Assembly (NCBI GenBank): GCA_046154695.1
Contig: JBJXFI010000089.1
Coordinates: 1-6,603 of the forward strand
Direction of reading: 5' to 3'
Source of the DNA: DALYLB01 sp046154695
GTDB taxonomy: Bacteria > Acidobacteriota > Blastocatellia > RBC074
Length of the DNA: 6,603 nt
The notes under the pieces are model-generated. The model was not told the origin of the DNA, made no database searches, and saw only the letters and a list, made by a program, of their open reading frames with translations. Positions 1 to 4,779 of the stretch are shown here, piece after piece (position 1 is the stretch's first letter; the number at the start of each line of letters is the position of its first letter). A program made the translations under genes and the position numbers.

Positions 1-168
1 CGGCTACCGTCTCCCCGCGCCTTCAGCGCGGAAGAACGTCGCATCGTTTCCTCAAGGACAAACCTCACGCGGCTCATTCATCGATACGCGTCTGAGAATG
101 AAATCGGGAAGTTGATTTTTTACCCGCTCTAAGTTTAGAAAGACAGCACTCGTACAAGAGGGGTCTCA

Positions 169-200
169 CGCGAAGACGCGAAGTCGCGAAGTCGCGAAAG
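169..200. repeat. 8-bp tandem repeat, four units
   Basis: Four consecutive 8-base units are visible: CGCGAAGA, CGCGAAGT, CGCGAAGT and a degenerate CGCGAAAG. It lies between the left-edge material and the 3' end of hrpB, about 45 bases beyond the hrpB stop, in non-coding sequence. Short intergenic arrays of this general form (a 7-9 base GC-rich unit with a purine tail) are scattered through many bacterial genomes. Whether this one is dispersed in its own genome cannot be seen here. Confidence 0.75.
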
Positions 201-220
201 AGGAGAAAGGCAAAGGATTC

Positions 221-237
221 TCGCCTGAAAACGGCGA
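221..237 (-). terminator. Weak hairpin after hrpB
   Basis: A TCGCC/GGCGA 5-bp perfect stem with a 7-base loop begins about 8 bases past the hrpB stop codon. There is no clear U-tract after it on the minus strand, so it is a poor intrinsic terminator. It may be chance in GC-rich sequence, or a weak or factor-assisted 3' end. Confidence 0.2.
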
Positions 238-244
238 TGAAGGA

Positions 245-2782
245 TCAGCTTCGAGCGGGGGCCAATGGATCTTCCGGCCATTTGTGGCGGGGATAGCGGC
301 GGCTGAGTTCGCGGCGAACCTGGGGATAGGTGCGCTGCCAGAATCCAGCGAGGTCGGTGGTGACCTGAACGGGGCGATGATTGGGCGCGAGCAGGTGCAG
401 CACGACGGGCGCGCGTCCGCCGGCGAGGACCGGTCCGGTCTTCATCCCGAAGAAGTCCTGCAGCCGGGATTCGATCCAGGGTGCCTGCCCGATTTCGTAG
501 TTCACGCGCACCTGGCGCCGCCCGGCGATGGCGACGGCGTCGGGGGCCATCTGGTGAAGCAGCCGCGATTGATCGCCGGTGAGCCGCGCGCGGAGGACCT
601 CGATCAGGCCTCCTTTCCCGGCCGCCTGCTTCAGCTCCGCGAAGCTGCGCAATCCGTCGCACAATTCGACGAGCGCCTCGCGGACATCGGCGTCGTTCAT
701 CATCGGGATTCCGGCTTCGGGAAACGCGCGCGAGACGAATTCGACGCGCGCGAGAAAGTTGGCGATCGCGGCGGGATCGACGAAACGCCGCAGTCCGGCG
801 GCGAGCGCGGCCTCGGCGAGAACGCGCGCGGCCTCGGGGCCGCGGACGGTCTTCGGGCGGCTTTCGGTGATGACGAGTTCATCGTAGAGCATTCGCTCTA
901 CGACTTCGACGCGCTCGGCCTGGGCGTTCCACCGGGCCTCGGCGGCCTCGCGCAGCGAATCGGCGAAGAGATCGATCAGCCATTCGGGCCTGACCTCGCT
1001 GGCGAGGCGGACGACGCGCACGCGGTTGCGCTCTTCGGCATCGACGGCGACGACGAACTCGGACTTCCGCGCGACGCTCGCGGGGGAAAGCGGAGCGGCG
1101 CCGCCGCCCGACAGGAGCAGTTCGAGATTGTCCGAGTTGGGCGCGCGCCGCCGCGCGACGCGATCGGGATACCCGGAAAGAATCGAGATCAGCAGCGCCT
1201 CGCCATCCGCGTGCGACCGGCGGCCGGCGTGAGAGCGCAACAATTGCCTTCGCACGCGATCGACGGCCATGACCGCGTTGTAATCGAGCCCCAAATCGCG
1301 AACTCTCGACGCGGAGAATCGGGCCCGCTCGGCCTCGGCGAATCGGTCGAGCCGGTCCAGCAGGTCGCTGGGGCCGACCGAGCGCGCGTCTTGCGGCCCC
1401 CGCTGGCCGGTAAAGAGCCCGCCCGCCCCGCCCGTGAGGATTTCGCGCTCGCCGAGAATGGCGGCGATGACGGCGGCCTCATGAGCGACGCCACGGTCTT
1501 CGGCCTCGACCATCATCCTCGACTGGCGCGGGTGAAGCGGAAATCGGAGCATTCGCTTTCCGATGCCGGTGACGGCGCCGTCCGCGTCGATCGCGCCGAG
1601 CCTGCGCAGCAGAACCTCCGCCGCTTCGAGCGCGCTCGACGGCGGAGCCTCGAACCATTCGAACTCGGCGGGATGGCGAACGCCGGCATCGTGCAGCGCC
1701 AGCACGGGCTCGGCCAGGTCCAGCCGCCGCACCTCCGCCACGTCGTGATCCGGCCGGGCATTGAAATCCTGCAGGGTATAGAGCCGCAGGCATCGCCCCG
1801 GCCGCGTTCGACCGGCGCGCCCCGCGCGCTGTATGGCCGAGGCCTTGCTGATGCGGCCGACGGTAAGCGACGGCAATCCCGACCACGGCGAATGGCTCGC
1901 GATCCAGGCGAGCCCGGAATCGATCACCGCGACGACGCCGTCGATCGTCACGGAACTCTCGGCCACGTTGGTCGAGAGAATCACCTTCCGTCGCGCCGCG
2001 GGCCGCACCGCCCGATCCTGCTCCTCCGGCGACAGATCCCCGTGAAGCGGCAGCAGCAGCAATTCGCGCCGCGCCGCAATCGGCTCGCAGGCCGCCTGCG
2101 CGCGTCGTATCTCCGCCGCGCCGGGCAGGAAGACGAGAATATCGCCATCGAGCGCCGATTCCGCCAGCCGCCGGACGGCGTCCGCCACCTGCTCATGCAG
2201 CGGGCGATCATCGGGCCGCGCAAGATGCTCGATCGCGATCTCGAAGCGCTTCCCTTCCGCGCGCAGGGTCGGCGCGCCATCGAGATAGCCGGCGATCGGC
2301 CCCGCGTCGAGCGTCGCCGACATCACCAACAGCTTCAGGTCCGGGCGCGTCGTATGCCGCAACCGCCGCAGCAGCGCAAGCGCCAGATCCGCCTGCAGGT
2401 GCCGCTCGTGAAACTCATCGAGCGCCACGACGCCGACGCCCCGCAGCGCCGGATCCGACAGCAACCGCCGCGTCAGCACGCCCTCGGTCAGAAATCGCAG
2501 CCGCGTGCGCGGCCCCGCGACCTCCTCGAAGCGAACCTGATATCCCACCGTCTCGCCCACTCGCTCGCCGCGCTCCTCGGCCACGCGCCGCGCCGCCATG
2601 CGCGCCGCCAGCCTGCGCGGCTCCAGCACCCACACCTCTCCCGCCTCCGCCGCATCGAGCAGCGCCGCCGGCACGCGCGTGGTCTTCCCCGCTCCGGGCG
2701 GGGCTTCGAGAACAAGGCATGGGCGCAGGCGAAGCTGCGCCACGATGTCGGGCAGGAGCGGATCGATCGGTAGAGATTGCAT
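245..2782 (-). CDS. hrpB: ATP-dependent helicase HrpB
   Basis: A complete 845-residue DEAH/RHA-type superfamily 2 helicase; HrpB proteins are usually a little over 800 residues, so this is full length. Motif I (Walker A, GAGKTT) is at residues 30-35, motif II DEFH at 122-125, motif III SAT at 155-157 and motif VI QRAGRAGR at 318-325. These give the two RecA-like domains, followed by the helicase-associated region and the HrpB C-terminal domain, which ends in the family-typical RYPRHKWPEDP. DEFH in place of DEAH is usual for HrpB. The family hydrolyses ATP to remodel RNA in the cytoplasm; the physiological substrate is poorly defined. The C-terminal half (RVRVVRLASEV, RVEVVERMLYDELVI) looks unlike the enterobacterial form as I remember it, hinting at another phylum. 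The ATG at 2782 lies directly before the expected N-terminus but has no obvious Shine-Dalgarno. The gene starts 23 bases after hepT on the same strand, so it may receive read-through. No frameshift or truncation is seen. Confidence 0.97.
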   Translation of the reverse strand: MQSLPIDPLLPDIVAQLRLRPCLVLEAPPGAGKTTRVPAALLDAAEAGEVWVLEPRRLAARMAARRVAEERGERVGETVGYQVRFEEVAGPRTRLRFLTEGVLTRRLLSDPALRGVGVVALDEFHERHLQADLALALLRRLRHTTRPDLKLLVMSATLDAGPIAGYLDGAPTLRAEGKRFEIAIEHLARPDDRPLHEQVADAVRRLAESALDGDILVFLPGAAEIRRAQAACEPIAARRELLLLPLHGDLSPEEQDRAVRPAARRKVILSTNVAESSVTIDGVVAVIDSGLAWIASHSPWSGLPSLTVGRISKASAIQRAGRAGRTRPGRCLRLYTLQDFNARPDHDVAEVRRLDLAEPVLALHDAGVRHPAEFEWFEAPPSSALEAAEVLLRRLGAIDADGAVTGIGKRMLRFPLHPRQSRMMVEAEDRGVAHEAAVIAAILGEREILTGGAGGLFTGQRGPQDARSVGPSDLLDRLDRFAEAERARFSASRVRDLGLDYNAVMAVDRVRRQLLRSHAGRRSHADGEALLISILSGYPDRVARRRAPNSDNLELLLSGGGAAPLSPASVARKSEFVVAVDAEERNRVRVVRLASEVRPEWLIDLFADSLREAAEARWNAQAERVEVVERMLYDELVITESRPKTVRGPEAARVLAEAALAAGLRRFVDPAAIANFLARVEFVSRAFPEAGIPMMNDADVREALVELCDGLRSFAELKQAAGKGGLIEVLRARLTGDQSRLLHQMAPDAVAIAGRRQVRVNYEIGQAPWIESRLQDFFGMKTGPVLAGGRAPVVLHLLAPNHRPVQVTTDLAGFWQRTYPQVRRELSRRYPRHKWPEDPLAPARS

Positions 2783-2805
2783 CGGAGAGCCCGGTCAATA
2801 AACCT

Positions 2806-3147
2806 TCAGTCGCTGTCAATTTCGCCGAGGATTGCGTCTACCTGCTCCTTTAAGGCGGGCAAATGACTTTGGGTTACTCCCCAGACGGCGTCCAGATCGA
2901 CTCCCATATAATCGTGAATCAAAACATCGCGAAGCCCCGCAATTCGACGCCATGGAATTTCAGAATGAGCGTCTCGCAGTTCCACGGAAAGCCGCTTGGT
3001 TGCCTCACCGATAATCTCGAGTTGCCGAATCGTCGCATCATGCCAATGGGACTGAGAGAGGAATTCCGCTTTCCCGACGGAGACATATGCGGCGATTTTA
3101 TCACACGCTTCCCGGATATGTTTCAGATATGCCTGATCACGTTTCAT
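2806..3147 (-). CDS. hepT: HepT-like HEPN toxin (DUF86)
   Basis: A 113-residue all-helical HEPN-domain protein of the HepT/DUF86 family, normal length for the family. The catalytic signature R-x4-H-x-Y is present as RDVLIHDY: Arg73, His78 and Tyr80. The family acts in the cytoplasm as an RNase toxin. In studied MntA-HepT pairs the antitoxin silences it by attaching AMP to the motif tyrosine, here Tyr80. The preceding segment (RQLEIIGEATKRLS, 41-54) is also typical of the family. It follows mntA with only 3 bases between stop and start and has no clear Shine-Dalgarno of its own, which points to translational coupling to the antitoxin. Two hand-counted 60-base blocks (3001-3060, 3061-3120) are about 52-53% GC, against about 80% in one hrpB block (2581-2640). 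This suggests the module arrived by transfer. Both key toxin residues are intact, so it is probably functional. Confidence 0.93.
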   Translation of the reverse strand: MKRDQAYLKHIREACDKIAAYVSVGKAEFLSQSHWHDATIRQLEIIGEATKRLSVELRDAHSEIPWRRIAGLRDVLIHDYMGVDLDAVWGVTQSHLPALKEQVDAILGEIDSD

Positions 3148-3150
3148 GGA

Positions 3151-3444
3151 TCAAAAGAGGGGCCGGGCTTCAATCAAAACCTGGTCCCGAATGTAGGGGC
3201 TGAGAGAGGCCTCCGTGACGACATCGACAGGATAGCCAAGGAGGTCTTCCACCTCCTGTTTGATGGCGATTAAATCGAGCAGCGTCCGGCCAGGGGCGAG
3301 TCGGACGAGCAAATCAAGATCGCTCTGGGCGGTCATCTCTCCGCGCGCCACCGAACCAAAGACGCGAATATGATCCGCGCCATACCTGGCCGAGATCCGT
3401 AGAATTTCCGGCCATTTCGCCTTCAATAAATCTAGCGTAATCAT
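3151..3444 (-). CDS. mntA: MntA-like nucleotidyltransferase antitoxin
   Basis: A 97-residue minimal nucleotidyltransferase (MNT, polymerase-beta fold). The signature G-S-x10-D-x-D is complete: Gly30-Ser31, then Asp42 and Asp44, and the likely third metal-binding aspartate is Asp74 in GYPVDVV. The family transfers AMP from ATP; in characterised pairs it modifies the HEPN toxin HepT on the tyrosine of its RxxxxHxY motif, so it is an enzymatic antitoxin. I choose the ATG at 3444: it gives a family-standard length with the first helix (LDLLKAKWPEIL) right at the start, and a GGA lies 7 bases upstream. A longer frame starting with GTG at 3501 would add 19 unlikely residues encoded by an inverted repeat. 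The gene is first in a tight two-gene operon with hepT. Base composition resembles hepT and is lower in GC than the flanking genes. Confidence 0.93.
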   Translation of the reverse strand: MITLDLLKAKWPEILRISARYGADHIRVFGSVARGEMTAQSDLDLLVRLAPGRTLLDLIAIKQEVEDLLGYPVDVVTEASLSPYIRDQVLIEARPLF

Positions 3445-3458
3445 TGACTTTTCCAGCT

Positions 3459-3502
3459 CGTGGCGATGTGTCGCGAGTGGCCCCTTGCTCCACATCGCCA
3501 CG
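3459..3502. promoter_or_regulatory. Perfect 12-bp inverted repeat upstream of mntA
   Basis: CGTGGCGATGTG at 3459-3470 is exactly mirrored by CACATCGCCACG at 3491-3502. The 20-base centre can fold further (3473-3477 with 3484-3488, including one G-T pair), so on RNA it would form a long hairpin with a 6-base loop. It fills most of the 66-base gap between the DUF3500 stop (3511) and the mntA start (3444). No U-tract follows it on either strand, so a simple intrinsic terminator is unlikely. Its place just before a toxin-antitoxin operon makes an autoregulatory operator or an mRNA processing/attenuation hairpin the leading inferences. Confidence 0.7.
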
Positions 3503-3510
3503 CTCGAAAT

Positions 3511-4587
3511 CTATCTTCTACCGACATCCGTCGAGGGCTTCTCGTGAGGCGTCGCCTGGTAATGCGCCTGGAGCAGGTCCGTGCCGAAATCGCCGTTGAA
3601 GTCGCGCCAGACGGAATGAACGTGGTTGCCGTTGTTCTGCGTGTTGTCGTATTCGATCAGGAAGGTCGGTCCCTGAATGCGGTAATAGTGCAGATCGCCC
3701 TTGTTGATGCCGCCGGCCCAGGCGAAGAAGACCTTGTCGGCGCCGGCCGCCTTGAGTTTCGCCGATCGCTCGGCGGCGATGTCGGCGGGCATGCGCGAAA
3801 GATACTCGTCGATCAGTTTTGTGAGCAGCGCCTTCTGATCCTTGTTGAGCCTTGCGGACGCGAGCCCGTCGGGCTTGAGCGGATCGGCCTTGCGATGATC
3901 GAAGGAGAGGATGTCCTTGGGCGCCTCCTTGTCGAAGATGGCGACGGCGCGCTGTTTCTCGTCGAGGGCCGCGACGAGAGCGCGTCCGTGATCCTCTTCG
4001 GGCCCGAGGGCGCGCAGCCCCTTCCGCTCGCCCTGCCTCACCTCGGCCGGGTTCGAGCCGAAGAAGAGCGGCGTGTTCGAGACCAGTTCGCCCTTGATGA
4101 CCGTGAAGTTGAGCGACATGTGATGCCCCTCGAAGCGCCATCCCCAGGGAGACTTCGCCGACGGCGTTCCGAAGATCGAGACGAAATAGAGGCCGGGGTC
4201 CCGCGGAAAGCGGCGCTGCGCCCCCTCGATCTCGGCCAGGATCGGCTCCAGGCTGATGATCGTCGTGGCCTTCTGATAGCCGGAGGCGCCCGTGCCCGAC
4301 TTGAGGAACGCCAGGGCGAGCTGCTTCTGCGCCTCGGTCATCTCCTTCAAGGGAAGCCCCTTGCGCTCGATCGGAACGAAATGGTAGTTGAAGCGCTCCT
4401 GATCATTGAAGCCGAAGCTGGCTTTCGCCTTCTGGTCGGCGCTCAGTGAGGCGAGAAACTTGTTGGCGCTCTCGGCCATCGCCGCGGCGGAGCGCATGCG
4501 CGCCACGCCATCGATGACCGAATACGCGATCAGCGACGAAAGCACAGCGCAAGACAGCGCGATGGCCAGAACCTTCAGGGATTTCAT
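3511..4587 (-). CDS. DUF3500 family protein, exported or membrane-anchored
   Basis: A 358-residue protein matching the DUF3500 family along its length; no enzymatic role is established for the family. The N-terminus (MKSLKVLAIA, hydrophobic residues 4-25) is an uncleaved anchor or signal peptide, so the main domain probably lies outside the cytoplasmic membrane. Recognisable blocks are RFNYHFVP (65-72), WRFEGHHMSLNF with adjacent His155-His156, and the C-terminal FLIEYDNTQNNGNHVHSVWRDF with His322 and His324. The clustered, conserved-looking histidines could bind a metal (inference only). The ATG at 4587 is chosen because GGAGG lies 6 bases upstream and a hydrophobic segment follows at once; an upstream TTG at 4614 is less plausible. 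A good sigma70-type promoter precedes it. The gene is divergent from the CHAT protease gene and 66 bases upstream of mntA on the same strand. Nothing in the sequence links its function to either. Confidence 0.88.
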   Translation of the reverse strand: MKSLKVLAIALSCAVLSSLIAYSVIDGVARMRSAAAMAESANKFLASLSADQKAKASFGFNDQERFNYHFVPIERKGLPLKEMTEAQKQLALAFLKSGTGASGYQKATTIISLEPILAEIEGAQRRFPRDPGLYFVSIFGTPSAKSPWGWRFEGHHMSLNFTVIKGELVSNTPLFFGSNPAEVRQGERKGLRALGPEEDHGRALVAALDEKQRAVAIFDKEAPKDILSFDHRKADPLKPDGLASARLNKDQKALLTKLIDEYLSRMPADIAAERSAKLKAAGADKVFFAWAGGINKGDLHYYRIQGPTFLIEYDNTQNNGNHVHSVWRDFNGDFGTDLLQAHYQATPHEKPSTDVGRR

Positions 4588-4593
4588 CAGCAG

Positions 4594-4598
4594 CCTCC
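4594..4598 (-). promoter_or_regulatory. Shine-Dalgarno of the DUF3500 gene
   Basis: GGAGG on the minus strand, 6 bases before the ATG at 4587. It decides that start over the in-frame TTG at 4614. Confidence 0.85.
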
Positions 4599-4637
4599 AG
4601 ATAGAATGTTGCAATGCAGACCGTGCAATTTGTGTAA

Positions 4638-4666
4638 ACTGTATGCGTGTTGCGAAGCGGTGTCAA
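4638..4666 (-). promoter_or_regulatory. Sigma70-type promoter for the DUF3500 gene
   Basis: On the minus strand, a consensus -35 TTGACA (4666-4661) is followed by exactly 17 bases and then TACAGT (4643-4638), which matches four of six positions of TATAAT including the three most important. Transcription would begin near 4631 and leave a leader of about 45 bases before the ATG at 4587. The position, spacing and lower local GC fit a real promoter. It lies between two divergent genes, so factors acting here could affect both. Confidence 0.7.
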
Positions 4667-4671
4667 TAAAT

Positions 4672-4692
4672 CGGAAAGGGATTCCTTTTCCG
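4672..4692. promoter_or_regulatory. Compact 9-bp hairpin in the divergent intergenic region
   Basis: Bases 4672-4680 (CGGAAAGGG) pair with 4684-4692 (CCTTTTCCG) through nine consecutive pairs, one of them G-T, around a 3-base loop ATT. It lies 5 bases upstream of the -35 box of the DUF3500 promoter and 9 bases before the alternative ATG (4702) of the CHAT gene. No U-tract follows on either strand. It could be an operator half-site pair for divergent control, or an RNA hairpin in the CHAT leader that would mask any ribosome binding site for the 4702 start. Confidence 0.5.
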
Positions 4693-4779
4693 GACGTGGC
4701 CATGATAAAAGGTAAAACGTCGATTCCCGACACCGACGGAAGCGAAGCCCCGAGACAGCCGGCGAATGGCGCGCATTCT

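Larger units (their letters stand above)
1..244. other. Gene-poor left edge, no confident gene
   Basis: No recognisable gene lies here. Two frames stay open to the left edge. A plus-strand frame runs from base 1 to a TAA at 130-132 (43 codons, would be a gene's 3' end), and a minus-strand frame runs from an ATG at 77-75 leftward off the window (25 codons, would be a gene's 5' end). Neither has a clear ribosome binding site or a recognisable motif, and they exclude each other, so I do not call either. The stretch 100-150 is noticeably AT-richer than the rest, with a T6 run at 115-120. A small 6-bp hairpin, CCGCGC/GCGCGG, sits at 15-31. The 8-bp tandem repeat at 169-200 is listed separately. 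Confidence 0.5.

Noticed and set aside
169..200. A CRISPR array
   Set aside because: The 8-base units are contiguous with no spacers, and no cas gene is visible.
284..2773. An 829-codon open frame on the plus strand opposite hrpB
   Set aside because: It is fully antisense to a helicase whose motifs are all in place. Its product is Arg/Gly/Asp-rich with no recognisable domain, a common artefact of GC-rich codon structure.
3445..3501. A longer mntA starting with GTG at 3501
   Set aside because: The extra 19 residues are encoded by the inverted repeat and lie outside the MNT fold. ATG 3444 gives the usual family length and has a GGA at proper distance.
3459..3502. The inverted repeat as a classical intrinsic terminator
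   Set aside because: No run of T follows on either strand.
3460..4449. A 329-codon plus-strand frame opposite the DUF3500 gene
   Set aside because: It has no domain signature, it overlaps a recognised family on the other strand, and it starts within the inverted repeat.
4588..4614. A TTG start for the DUF3500 gene at 4614
   Set aside because: It includes the strong GGAGG inside the reading frame. ATG 4587 has ideal spacing and begins the signal or anchor segment.
2795..4670. TTTATTGA on the minus strand at 2802-2795, 3430-3423 and 4670-4663, as a shared regulatory motif
   Set aside because: At 4663 it overlaps the -35 box. Elsewhere it has no -10 partner at suitable spacing before a start codon, and an 8-mer recurring in AT-richer gaps is weak evidence.
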